Shown here in pieces: positions 16,845 through 25,161 of a DNA stretch of 64,000 nucleotides. The stretch's first letter is position 1. The number at the start of each line of letters is the position of its first letter. Source of the stretch: Bog-473 sp963721585 (lineage in GTDB: Bacteria > Actinomycetota > Acidimicrobiia > Acidimicrobiales > RAAP-2); assembly GCA_963721585.1 (NCBI GenBank), contig CAVRJN010000007.1, positions 62,001-126,000 of the forward strand, written 5' to 3'. The position numbers and the translations under genes were made by a program. Below the pieces are notes generated by a model. That model was not told the DNA's origin. It did no database searches and saw only the letters and a list, made by a program, of their open reading frames with translations.

Positions 16845-17564
16845 ATGGCCTACACGGGCGACCCCGCCGCAGTACTCCTCGACGCCGGGGGCGTGTTCGT
16901 CCTTCCCGACCCCGAACGGATCCTGGGGGCTTTCACACGAGCCGAGTGCTGCGTCCGTCGAGAGGTACTGGCAGACGCGCACTACCGGGCTGCAGCAAGG
17001 TTCGGCACGCATCTCGACGTCGAGGCAAACTGGACCGACGCCTGGCTCGACTACCTCCAAACGTATGTCGACGAGTGCGGCGTACCGAGAGATCGGCGTG
17101 ACGACGCCCATCGCCACCTCGATAGCGAGTTCGCTGATGCGGCGCTGTGGGTCGAACCGGTCCCGGGCAGCCGCGAAGGACTGCAGGCCCTCGCCGACAC
17201 CGGGGTCCGGCTCGGTATCATCTCCAACGCCGATGGAATGATGGGTTCTCGGCTTGCCGAACTCGAACTGTGTCAAGTGGGTCCCGGCATCGGCGTGGAA
17301 ATCGAGTGCGTGATCGATTCCGGAAACGTCGGCGTCATGAAGCCTGACCCACGGATATTCGAGGTGGCTATCGACCTCATGAGTCTCGATGCGGATCGGA
17401 TTTGGTACGTCGGTGATATGCCTGCCATCGATGTAGTCGGCGCCCGCCGAGCGGGGATCCGACCGATTCTCATGGATCCACTTGGCCTCCATTTCGACGC
17501 CAGTTACGAACGGATCGACTCTTTGGTAGGGCTCGCCGAGCTGATCGCGACGCCATCCGCGTGA
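16845..17564 (+). CDS. HAD superfamily hydrolase
   Basis: A 239-residue protein. Motif I is LLDAGGVFVLP (nucleophile Asp, DxGG subtype), motif II is LGIISNADG and motif III/IV is MKPDPRIFEVA, then IWYVGDMPAIDVVGARRAG. A helical cap lies at about residues 25-105. These are all elements of a phosphatase-type HAD enzyme of the dehalogenase/phosphoglycolate phosphatase-like subfamily; the substrate is unknown. The next gene overlaps its stop by 4 bp (GTGA), so the two are translationally coupled. Confidence 0.9.
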   Translation: MAYTGDPAAVLLDAGGVFVLPDPERILGAFTRAECCVRREVLADAHYRAAARFGTHLDVEANWTDAWLDYLQTYVDECGVPRDRRDDAHRHLDSEFADAALWVEPVPGSREGLQALADTGVRLGIISNADGMMGSRLAELELCQVGPGIGVEIECVIDSGNVGVMKPDPRIFEVAIDLMSLDADRIWYVGDMPAIDVVGARRAGIRPILMDPLGLHFDASYERIDSLVGLAELIATPSA

Positions 17565-18055
17565 CCGACGGCCAGAAGTTCTCACTCGCCTCGGCCCAGC
17601 ATGCCGCGGACGAGGGCCGACTGGCTGAATGGGTGGTTGACTTCCTCGCTAGCCCGGGCAGTAGCAACTCTGCGCTGGCGGCCGCCTTTGCCATGAGCGG
17701 CGCGACCTACGTCGGTCCGATCCGATTCGCGCTCGACCGACTCACGCCGATGGCCGGTCCCGTCGGTGACGAAGTGGTTGTTCCTGTGGCCGAGGGGGTC
17801 TGGGAATCCGACGTCGAGGCGATGGAACACAGCGTCGAGCAGGGGTGGCACCCCCCGCCGCTGTTGGTGTCGCATCACGACGGCAAGTACTTCGTTGAGG
17901 ACGGAAACCATCGTTACGACACACTGCGGCGAATGGGCGCCACCCATGCCTGGATTGTTCTCCTATTTGCGGGTGAGGTGGAACGAGACCGATACCTGAA
18001 AGAGCACGGAGGTGGGCCGATCGGGGCCAGCGAAATGAGTCTCACCGATCCTTAG
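17561..18055 (+). CDS. ParB/Srx-like domain protein
   Basis: A 164-residue protein starting GTG 17561, overlapping the HAD gene. The C-terminal half has the ParB/sulfiredoxin-type signature PPLLVSHHDGKYFVEDGNHR, followed by YDTLRRMGATHAWIVL. The N-terminal helices include a segment like AAAFAMSGATYVGP. DGNHR-type proteins often bind nucleotide or protein substrates; here the role is unknown. Coupling to a HAD phosphatase suggests the two act in one small pathway. Confidence 0.7.
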   Translation: MTDGQKFSLASAQHAADEGRLAEWVVDFLASPGSSNSALAAAFAMSGATYVGPIRFALDRLTPMAGPVGDEVVVPVAEGVWESDVEAMEHSVEQGWHPPPLLVSHHDGKYFVEDGNHRYDTLRRMGATHAWIVLLFAGEVERDRYLKEHGGGPIGASEMSLTDP

Positions 18056-18193
18056 GTCGCTCGAACCGCTCGAGCATCCCAGGTGACAGCTGCCCGAATG
18101 GTGAGCACCGTGAGCCCACATCCAGCGTACGGGGCAGGGGCGCCATCTCAGGCATACTCGGTCGGCGGCCCAACGCGAGGATCAAGGAGGATC

Positions 18194-18541
18194 GTGAGCC
18201 TTGTTATTGATTGTGTCTTAATTGACTGCAATGACCTCCAGCGGATGAGTGAGTTCTGGCGCGCTGCCCTCGACCTCGAGCACATCTGGACAGGCCCCTC
18301 TGGCGGCTACCTCCTGGTTGACGAACAGGGGACCACAAGGCTCGGACTGATGCCGTCCGACGAAGAGAAGAGAGGAAAGAATAGAGTCCATCTCGACCTT
18401 CGCCCGGACAATCAAGAAGCCGAGCTTCAACGCCTTGAGGAGCTTGGGGCTGTCAGGATTGACGTCGGTCAACGAGATGTCCCTTGGGTCGTCATGACAG
18501 ATCCGGAAGGTAACGAGTTTTGCGTGTTGCGATCGCGATGA
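18194..18541 (+). CDS. VOC family (glyoxalase-like) protein
   Basis: A 115-residue protein from GTG 18194, preceded by AAGGAGG; the frame extends upstream to 18083 but without coding character. It has one paired beta-alpha-beta-beta-beta unit: VIDCVLIDCNDLQRMSEFWR, GYLLVDEQGTTRLGLMP, KNRVHLDLRPDNQEAELQRL, then VVMTDPEGNEFCVL. This is the glyoxalase-like (Glo_EDI_BRP-like_6) pattern with a terminal metal-type PEGNEF. Enzymatic activity or resistance function is unknown. Confidence 0.85.
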   Translation: MSLVIDCVLIDCNDLQRMSEFWRAALDLEHIWTGPSGGYLLVDEQGTTRLGLMPSDEEKRGKNRVHLDLRPDNQEAELQRLEELGAVRIDVGQRDVPWVVMTDPEGNEFCVLRSR

Positions 18542-18851
18542 CCGTCACACCGATCTGGCGAGCTGGGATACCTCAGGTCGGACGTTCTTGGTGCGAGCCT
18601 CAACGTCGGCCCGACCTTTGCGGGTTTCCTGAGGCGTCCAACAGATCCAAACTCACGGCCGCAGAATCTCAGATGTGCTCGGGTGCGAGCCACCGACTCG
18701 TTGGGCGGTTCATCGTGAGACTCAACGGCACCGTCGCTCACAAGGCTGGTCGGTGAACCGTTGGACATCCAGCGGCACTCGTGGTGACTGAACCGCCCAG
18801 TCAACGAGTGTTCCCACTGGCTACCGAGGAAGCACTCAGGAGAGCTACCGA
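18542..18851. other. intergenic, no gene recognised
   Basis: No coding signal was recognised on either strand. The region separates the VOC gene (+) from the 3' end of the GH26-like gene (-). Confidence 0.35.
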
Positions 18852-20378
18852 CTACTGAATATGCGGCCCTCGCGTGGCTCGGCGTGCGAGGGCCGCAATG
18901 CGGCGCCGACCCAGAACACCGACGGCGCTCATGGCGATTCCGGCGACGAGGAGGATCGGCATGGCGTCGCCCAGGCCGGTAGACGCCAATGAAGAAGAAC
19001 CGCTGCCGGTGTTTCCTGTTGATGAAGGACCGCCGGTGTTGCCTGTTGACGAAGCGCTACTCACCACCGGGGATACCGGTGACGTTGTCGTTGTGGTCGT
19101 AGCTCCGACGCTTGAAGCTGGAACGGACGTAGCTGTCGTGGAGGTTGGGTCCGTCGTGGTGGTCGAAGTCGTCGTGGTGGTCGATGTCGTGGTGGTCGAT
19201 GTCGTGGTGGGGTCGAAGTCCGCCTTGTACGCTGCGAACGAGTTCGGTAGGTCCAAGAGGTTGGAGCCCAATCCCGACGATGCCCACGGCTGAGAGAACA
19301 AGGCCTCTTCCCAGCAGGTGGGCAGGTTTGTCTCTGTGGAAATCATGTTGACGAAGGCGGGGTCATCGTTGGGGCCGTTCATGCCCCATTCGGGAAATGA
19401 CCACGGCAATCCCATCACTTGAGCAAAGTTCGTCATCTCGGTGACTTCGGCCTGCGCCGCTGCCACCGAACCAGCGTTGTCGTAAATGTCCTCACCGATG
19501 TAATCCACATACGCATTGCCGGGATAGCTGTCGAAGTTGGATCGACCATTCCCGTTGTTACCGGTGCCGGCGTTGATGTCGTAATCGAATTTGAAGTCTG
19601 TTCCGGGTACCGATCGGAAGGCGTCGACCATGGCAATCCACGTCGCCTTGTACGAGGCAGCCGACATGGCGTTCTCGTTCCACAGCGGATACCAACTGGC
19701 CTGATTCATCTCCCACATGGGACGTATGATCGCGTCCGGCTGACCGTTGTCGGCGAGGATCGTACCGATTTCTGTTGCCTGCGCTGGCGTCAGTGCGCCG
19801 ACTGCCAGCATGAGGAGCTCTCCTTTCGCTGCCACCGCGCCCGACGGAGCGTACGTCGTCCAGTCCGGGCCGTAGGCGTAGTCCGAATCGACTTGCACGG
19901 TGACGCCGAGCTGCGACGCCGTGGTCCCGTTGTTGTACAGGCCGAGCTCGGGGCTGTGCGTTCCGCTTGGTGGCGTGGTTGTCTGAGTCGGCGGCGTGGT
20001 CGTTGGCGGAGCGGTCGTCGTCGGAGTGGTCGTCGTCGGAGCGGTTGTGGTCGACGGAGCGGTTGTGGTCGGCGGACCGGTTGTCGGCGGTGTCGTGGAG
20101 GGAGTGGTTGTCGGCGGTGTAGATGTCGATGGCGAGGTTGGGGGAGTGGTTGTCGGCGGCGCGCTGGGATTGCAAACGAGTGTCATGTTCGTCGGCGATT
20201 GCATCGTTTCGGAGAGCGACGTGCCTGCGCAGCTGATGGACGCTGTACCACCGGCGCTCAGGGCGACGGTCGACGAGTGCAGGTACGCAATAGCCGCCTC
20301 GCTAACGAGCGGAGCGGCGACACCGAGGGCGACAAGGGCTGCGGCGATTGGAACAAAAACTTTGCGTATACGGAACAT
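18852..20378 (-). CDS. GH26-like secreted glycoside hydrolase with LAxTG wall anchor
   Basis: A 508-residue precursor. A signal peptide (about 1-29) is followed by a short domain and a Thr/Pro linker (72-138). The catalytic domain at about 145-390 shows the GH26-type acid/base motif IIRPMWEMNQASWYPLW (E223) and the nucleophile motif WSFPEWGMNG (E330). A second Thr/Ser linker spans 390-460. The C-terminus is a sorting signal: LASTG (464-468), a hydrophobic helix and RRR. LAxTG is typical for class E sortases of actinobacteria. It probably cleaves a mannan- or glucan-like polymer at the cell surface. No sortase is seen in the window. Two 33-bp direct repeats lie 58 bp upstream. Confidence 0.85.
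   Translation of the reverse strand: MFRIRKVFVPIAAALVALGVAAPLVSEAAIAYLHSSTVALSAGGTASISCAGTSLSETMQSPTNMTLVCNPSAPPTTTPPTSPSTSTPPTTTPSTTPPTTGPPTTTAPSTTTAPTTTTPTTTAPPTTTPPTQTTTPPSGTHSPELGLYNNGTTASQLGVTVQVDSDYAYGPDWTTYAPSGAVAAKGELLMLAVGALTPAQATEIGTILADNGQPDAIIRPMWEMNQASWYPLWNENAMSAASYKATWIAMVDAFRSVPGTDFKFDYDINAGTGNNGNGRSNFDSYPGNAYVDYIGEDIYDNAGSVAAAQAEVTEMTNFAQVMGLPWSFPEWGMNGPNDDPAFVNMISTETNLPTCWEEALFSQPWASSGLGSNLLDLPNSFAAYKADFDPTTTSTTTTSTTTTTSTTTTDPTSTTATSVPASSVGATTTTTTSPVSPVVSSASSTGNTGGPSSTGNTGSGSSSLASTGLGDAMPILLVAGIAMSAVGVLGRRRIAALARRATRGPHIQ
18862..18897 (-). terminator. hairpin at 3' end of GH26-like gene
   Basis: A 12-bp perfect stem (18862-18873 with 18886-18897, 12-nt loop) overlaps the last codons of the GH26-like gene. 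It has no T-run, so it may slow or end transcription or simply protect the 3' end. Confidence 0.35.
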
Positions 20379-20432
20379 AGGTGAAATCGCTCTCTTCCGT
20401 CCTCCGGAGTTTCGGGTTCGAGCGATTGCCGG

Positions 20433-20834
20433 TCAAGCCGCCGGATCGGAGTTTACCCTTACGTCACACGCCGCCGGATCGGGGTTTACCTTTACGTCAC
20501 ACTCAGGACACAAACCTGTCTCAGTCATGACGCGGAGCTGCACGACGCCGGCGCCTACAGCACGCCGACCCTTACTCCGGTGGGCGAAGTGCGTCGCAAT
20601 ACGGGTGTAGCCCTGCTGGGTCGGCAATCGACGAAGAAAGCGGTTCCGCCGCAAGGTCCGACAACGAGTACAGGAAGCTAGAACGACCGACGCGGCCTCC
20701 GGCATTGCGGCCGTGGAGTCTCGGCAGCGCTGTCCCAAGCTCCGATACTGCAGGGCCGACACCGTGTTGTCGCGCCAATCTGTCAGTGGGCAATCTGTCA
20801 ATGGGCAGAAGAGGAGGGTCCGTGCCATGTCCAT
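20433..20834 (-). CDS. hypothetical Cys-containing protein, doubtful
   Basis: A 133-residue open frame. The C-terminal part (MTETGLCPECDVKVNPDPAA, followed by a second copy of CDVxVNxDPAA) looks like a small CxxC peptide duplicated by a 33-bp tandem repeat. The N-terminus also contains an in-frame 15-bp tandem duplication (CPLTDCPLTD). Codon use is not convincingly coding and no family is recognised. The alternative is that this is only the regulatory region of the GH26-like gene. Confidence 0.25.
   Translation of the reverse strand: MDMARTLLFCPLTDCPLTDWRDNTVSALQYRSLGQRCRDSTAAMPEAASVVLASCTRCRTLRRNRFLRRLPTQQGYTRIATHFAHRSKGRRAVGAGVVQLRVMTETGLCPECDVKVNPDPAACDVRVNSDPAA
20437..20502 (-). repeat. 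two 33-bp direct repeats upstream of GH26-like gene
   Basis: Copies at 20437-20469 and 20470-20502 differ at two positions. Read on the minus strand each begins GTGTGACGTAA. The 33-bp period is about three helical turns, so a protein would bind the same DNA face twice. They lie 58 bp upstream of the start at 20378. Confidence 0.6.
20776..20805. repeat. 15-bp tandem duplication
   Basis: CAATCTGTCAGTGGG is followed directly by CAATCTGTCAATGGG, one mismatch. This is the second short tandem duplication within about 370 bp. Confidence 0.55.
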
Positions 20835-20965
20835 GGTCTAGCCCCGTGTCGTGACTATCTCGACCGCTGTGACATCACGCCGCACAGTTAGTCTTCCAAG
20901 CCGGTGTGCTTATGGTTGGGTACGCCCCACCGACACGATCCGCGGAGGCTTTGGTTCCTCCTTTC

Positions 20966-23128
20966 TCAGCTCCCGGCCGTGTTGATCTGCAGAATCGGAG
21001 CTTGGCCGGGGAAGTACAGCGTGGTCGGGGTGGAACCGCTACCGGACGACTGCGGCGCGGTGGCCACCGTGATGGTGCTGCCGCTGATGTTGGTGATGGT
21101 CCCGTAGGCAGCACCACCGTCGGCGTTCGCCGCGCCGAAGTTCAGCGAACTGCCATTGGCGAAGTCAACCGGCCATCCGACCTGGACCGTGGACGGCACC
21201 GGCGCCGCCATGGTGATGGTGGTGCTGCCGGCCGAGACTCCGCCGGAGGCGATGGGGAGCTTGGCGTCGCACGAGGCGTTGACACCACCGCCCGACACGT
21301 TGTCGGTCGGCGTCGTGTTGGCAGTTTCCTGCGTGCTGTCGGTCAGCCGGATGAAGTCGTACTGGTTTTGGATGATGTTGTTCAGGTCCGTGTCGAAGTT
21401 CCCGCCGTCGACGTGGTCCGTCTCCTTCTGGATCGACGAGGGGGTCGTCTCGCCGAGGCTGGCCGGGGCCGTGTTCGAGTCACAGAGCCAGTTGAGGAAG
21501 CCTGCCGTCGATGCCCGCACCGTGTCCGTGCGGTAGATGGTGAACAGGGTCCGCGCCATCGGGTACGTGTTGTTCAGCTCGCTCGCATTTGTCGCCGTGC
21601 GCGAGTTCGCCGTCATCACGTTCACCGTGAACGTGCACGGCTCACCCGTGCCACCGCAGTTCCCCGTCGTGGCCGAGGGGTTGTTCTCGATGCTGGTCAC
21701 CTCGGCGTTGGGGTTGCTCTTCTCTGGACCCAGGCTCATCGCGTAGAGCGACGTGTCGATGTCCACGGCCTGGTCGGCCGCATCCGAGCTGCCCGAGATG
21801 TAGCTGCCCCAGTCCGCGTAGGCGAAGTTGCCGATCGCACCGGGCGTCGCCTCGAGCGAGATCTCCGGGTTCTGGATGAAGTTGGAGCCGGCAGGACCCT
21901 GGTTGGCCTGGGGGTCCTGACCCGAGGCCGCATTCTGGTCGACATCGCTTGACGAGACCGAACCCGAACCACCGGCGCAGTCGGTCGACGGCTCGCCCGC
22001 AGCGGGCGTGCCGATACCCGACTGGGCGAAGTTGTAGAACGTCGACACCGTTCCAGCGCCGCTGTTGATGCCGATGATGCGGATGGGCACGCCGATGGGA
22101 GTGCCGTCACCGACAGCCTTTCCTCCGGCCAGGTTGGTCAGCTGGCCCCAGTCGGTGATCTGGCTGGTGTCTGGGGTCGTGCTCGGACCGTGCTGGCAGA
22201 AGAGCCGGTAGGCGACAGAGGTCGCCCCGGTCCCACCGTTGATGGGCGTGTTGGAGACGTTGGTGAACTTCGTCCCCGTGCACGTGGTGGTGCAGGTGAC
22301 GGGGTTACCCGGCAGCCAACCGTCGGCCACCGAGCCGATCCCACCGCTCGGGAATGGGGTGCACACGACGGCGCCGTTGGACGACGCGTAGCTGGGGTAT
22401 TGCCCGGCGCCTCCTTGGCCCGTCGGGTCCTGGGACGTGACGGTGCCCGAGCATTGTGGGTCAACCTGGGTCTGATAGCCCGTCGGAGTGCCATAGGCGG
22501 CCGGGTCGATGTTCAAGAAGTCGATACCCACGACGGCGTCCTTGGCGAAGCCGAGCTCCACTCCCGTGGGGCAGGTCGACGTCGACACGGGCTTTGACGA
22601 ACGGGAGTAGTCGACGCCGAGTGCCGGTGCGGCGGGAGCGCTCCCGTTGCACAGCTCGGACTGGCCGTTCCCGGAGCCGACATCGTTCGTTCCCTGCAGT
22701 TCCTGGTTGCCCGAGAAGTTGTCGGTCTCGTCGGACTGGGTGTTGTTGGGGTTCGAGCCCCCCGAGGGCTGGTTGCAGACTGTGTTGGCAGTTGCCAGGA
22801 TGCCGCACGAGAACGGCGCGATGCCCGCCTGGGCGTAGAGGTCGCTGATGGACTGCATGACGTAGAGCGTCGTGTCCGATCCCTCAGAGACGTCCGTGTT
22901 GCTGATCGGGTAGGTGGTCACACCACCACTCGTGGATGCCGGCAGCCACCAGGGGTAGGTGTCGAAGCCCGATACCGGGGCACCGGCTTGGCCCGGGAAG
23001 GGCGGGATGGTGATCGCGGCCGACGCCGTTCCTGCCAGGCCCACGCCCAGCAGGAGCGCAACGGACATCGCCGCTGCACCCATATACGACGCGAACGCGA
23101 TGCCATGTCGCAGCTTCCGAAGATTCAT
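20966..23128 (-). CDS. large secreted phosphate-binding-like (PBP/PstS-like) protein
   Basis: A 720-residue protein with a signal peptide (AGTASA cleavage, about residue 37). Two parts recall PstS-type substrate-binding proteins: SQITDWGQLTNLAGGKAVGD with VPIRIIGINSGAGTVSTFYN, and the late TYPMARTLFTIYRTD with TAGFLNWLC. It is about twice the usual PstS size, owing to long Gly/Ser/Asn-rich insertions and a C-terminal beta-rich segment (GGVSAGSTTITMAAPVP). Seven or more Cys suggest extracellular disulfides. No ABC transporter genes adjoin it, so it may be a surface sensor or adhesin and not a transport component. Confidence 0.75.
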   Translation of the reverse strand: MNLRKLRHGIAFASYMGAAAMSVALLLGVGLAGTASAAITIPPFPGQAGAPVSGFDTYPWWLPASTSGGVTTYPISNTDVSEGSDTTLYVMQSISDLYAQAGIAPFSCGILATANTVCNQPSGGSNPNNTQSDETDNFSGNQELQGTNDVGSGNGQSELCNGSAPAAPALGVDYSRSSKPVSTSTCPTGVELGFAKDAVVGIDFLNIDPAAYGTPTGYQTQVDPQCSGTVTSQDPTGQGGAGQYPSYASSNGAVVCTPFPSGGIGSVADGWLPGNPVTCTTTCTGTKFTNVSNTPINGGTGATSVAYRLFCQHGPSTTPDTSQITDWGQLTNLAGGKAVGDGTPIGVPIRIIGINSGAGTVSTFYNFAQSGIGTPAAGEPSTDCAGGSGSVSSSDVDQNAASGQDPQANQGPAGSNFIQNPEISLEATPGAIGNFAYADWGSYISGSSDAADQAVDIDTSLYAMSLGPEKSNPNAEVTSIENNPSATTGNCGGTGEPCTFTVNVMTANSRTATNASELNNTYPMARTLFTIYRTDTVRASTAGFLNWLCDSNTAPASLGETTPSSIQKETDHVDGGNFDTDLNNIIQNQYDFIRLTDSTQETANTTPTDNVSGGGVNASCDAKLPIASGGVSAGSTTITMAAPVPSTVQVGWPVDFANGSSLNFGAANADGGAAYGTITNISGSTITVATAPQSSGSGSTPTTLYFPGQAPILQINTAGS

Positions 23129-23793
23129 GATCTGTGTGTTCTCCTTTTTGGCTTGAGGTGACGTCGATGCATGCCAATGGTCCGGCCGGATCGTCGGGTC
23201 GGAAGTGCTGTCAGGCTCGTTTCCCGGATTCGCTCTGCCCCAATGTCGTCCGCCTTCATTGGCTACGTCCGAGTGCCTTCGCTGCAGTTCGTAGCGTCCT
23301 CTCCAGGGTCTGTTGCCCGTCCAATACCTCTGAAGCTTCTATAGACGATCAAGATAGTCAGCTTTAGAACGTCCGACAACGCTCGTGTGACGAGGAGATG
23401 AACTGCGTGAAGTGTCCGAAGTCAGGGGCGCGGATTGGTGACTGCACATTTCCGCGGCAGTCGACTTGATCGTTGAGCGCCTCGCAACGCGAGCGTGTCC
23501 CGCCGAGCACGAGAGTTCCTCGTGCTCGGCGTGAACCACAACCCGGTGGCGCGAATCGTGCGGACTCTGAGAGACGAGATCTGCAGGAGCTTCGACCTCG
23601 TCGAGGCGTCACGGTCACCCCAAGGGTCGTGCAGAAGCGCTCAGTTGGGGTGAAGCCGGAGCTTCTGGAGCTTGCACGCCAGCAAGGCGTGCGTTGTGCC
23701 ATGACTCGCCGAAAGACTCGAATGACACTTTCTGTCCTTCGATCAGCTCGCGGTAGCCTGAACCCTCGGCGGCGGAAAGTGCGGTAATGCCAG
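23129..23793. other. divergent gene-free region with four hairpins
   Basis: It separates the PBP-like gene (-) from the hydrolase (+). Open frames on both strands lack coding character. The 23501-23692 part contains four strong hairpins, listed separately as an ncRNA candidate. Confidence 0.4.
23501..23692. ncRNA. candidate structured RNA (four consecutive hairpins)
   Basis: Four stems lie in order: 23501-23513 with 23519-23531 (13 bp perfect, 5-nt loop AGTTC); 23590-23596 with 23600-23606 (7 bp with one G-T pair, loop CTC); 23615-23623 with 23645-23653 (9 bp perfect); and 23674-23680 with 23686-23692 (7 bp perfect, 5-nt loop AGCAA). They fall in a gene-free divergent region. Read on the + strand they would form the leader of the hydrolase at 23794. 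I recognise no Rfam family. The strand is undetermined. Confidence 0.4.
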
Positions 23794-24690
23794 ATGCAAC
23801 ACGTCTCCATCCACGGTCACGAAGTGGCGTTTCGCATGGAGGGCCATGGGCCCGTACTCCTGCTTCTCCACGGTATCGCCGGTAGCTCGCGGACCTGGCG
23901 GGACGTGATCCCCCTCCTGTCGGACCGCTTCACCGTCATCGCACCGGACCTCATGGGTCATGGTCTGTCTGAAAAGCCCGTCGGGGATTACTCGCTCGGT
24001 GCGTTCGCAAGTGGGATCCGTGATCTTCTCGAGGTCCTCAATGTCAAGAGGGCAACCGTCGTCGGTCAGTCCTTTGGCGGCGGGGTCGCCCTGCAGCTGG
24101 CCTACCAGCACCCTGAGTTGTGCGAGCGTGTGGTACTTGTAGACAGCGGCGGCCTCGGTCGAGAAGTGAGCTGGATCCTTCGATTTCTGACGCTGCCGGG
24201 CAGCGAGTACTGGATGCCCGTGATCTTCCCGGGGTTCGTTCGCGACTGGGGAGACCACCTGTTGCGGTCGATCAGTGGACGCGGCATCCGCCTCGGTCGG
24301 ATCACCGAGATGTGGAGCTCGTACGCTTCACTGGCCGAAGCGGAGAACCGACAGGCCTTCGCCCGTACCATCAGATCTGTCATCGACCCGGGCGGCCAGA
24401 CGGTAAGCGCAATGGATCGTCTCTACCTGGCCTCCTCGCTGCCGACGTTGATCATCTGGGGTGACCGAGACGACATCATCCCCGTGAGCCATGCGCATGC
24501 TGCACACGCGGCCATTCCTGGCAGCCGGCTGGTGATCCTGGAGGGGGTTGGCCACTTCCCTCAGATAGAGCAGCCGAAACAATTCGTCGCCGCTCTGGTG
24601 GACTTCGTCGATTCGACAAAACCTGCGCGTCTCGACGCCGGAGATCGTCAGCGAATTCTCAGACAGCGATCCCACCTATCAAGGGACTAG
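23794..24690 (+). CDS. alpha/beta hydrolase
   Basis: A 298-residue alpha/beta-hydrolase-fold enzyme. The oxyanion segment is LLLHGIAGSSRTW, the nucleophile elbow is VVGQSFGGGVAL (Ser), the acid is in LIIWGDRDDIIPV (Asp) and the base is in LEGVGHFPQIEQP (His). A cap lies at about residues 145-210. Spacing is typical for epoxide hydrolase/haloalkane/carboxylesterase-like members; the substrate is unknown. A rho-independent-type hairpin follows the stop. Confidence 0.9.
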   Translation: MQHVSIHGHEVAFRMEGHGPVLLLLHGIAGSSRTWRDVIPLLSDRFTVIAPDLMGHGLSEKPVGDYSLGAFASGIRDLLEVLNVKRATVVGQSFGGGVALQLAYQHPELCERVVLVDSGGLGREVSWILRFLTLPGSEYWMPVIFPGFVRDWGDHLLRSISGRGIRLGRITEMWSSYASLAEAENRQAFARTIRSVIDPGGQTVSAMDRLYLASSLPTLIIWGDRDDIIPVSHAHAAHAAIPGSRLVILEGVGHFPQIEQPKQFVAALVDFVDSTKPARLDAGDRQRILRQRSHLSRD

Positions 24691-24701
24691 CGATCGGCAC
24701 T

Positions 24702-24720
24702 CTGCCCTCGACGAGGGCAG
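24702..24720 (+). terminator. terminator hairpin after alpha/beta hydrolase
   Basis: CTGCCCTC-GAC-GAGGGCAG forms a perfect 8-bp stem with a 3-nt loop, 12 nt after the stop and followed by TTCT. Confidence 0.6.
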
Positions 24721-25161
24721 TTCTGCGGAGCCGCCTGTCTCCCACGAGTGTGTGCTGAGCGTGCCCCCGGTTACCCGCCTTGGCTATGAGTACATCGTGG
24801 TTGTTACACCCGAGCCGGCTTCCGGAAATTGGGGGGAAAACGTTTGCTTCCGACGAAATGATCGCTCCTGAACGATCGACCGTCACCCAATCGTGCCGTG
24901 AGCAAGGGGTAGCGAGGGCAAGCAGGCATCGAGAGGTACGGACGCTGTTTGGGGTTGAAGCGTGAACGGGATTGCTCCCACCACGCTCCGGTCCGCCTAA
25001 CGTCCCTGGTCTCTGGGTCCGATCCCGCAGTCGGGGTCGTGTAGGCCTCCGATACCAGCTACACGGTCAATCATGCGACAGGGATTCTTCCGATCCCACT
25101 TTGTGGAGTGACCCGGGAAGTCACCCTGCACGCTCGTCCCTCGACGTGCACCTACCGGCCA
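24721..25161. other. intergenic, no gene recognised
   Basis: No coding or RNA signal was recognised beyond the terminator. Frames in both directions are short and compositionally mixed. Confidence 0.35.

Noticed and set aside
19135..19215. GTCGTGGTGGTCGAT-type DNA repeats as a regulatory array
   Set aside because: They encode the Thr-rich linker of the GH26-like protein in frame and are explained by coding sequence.
23364..23810. 148-codon minus frame and overlapping 104-codon + frame
   Set aside because: Both are Arg-rich without helices or motifs, and they run through the strong hairpins. The region reads better as non-coding.
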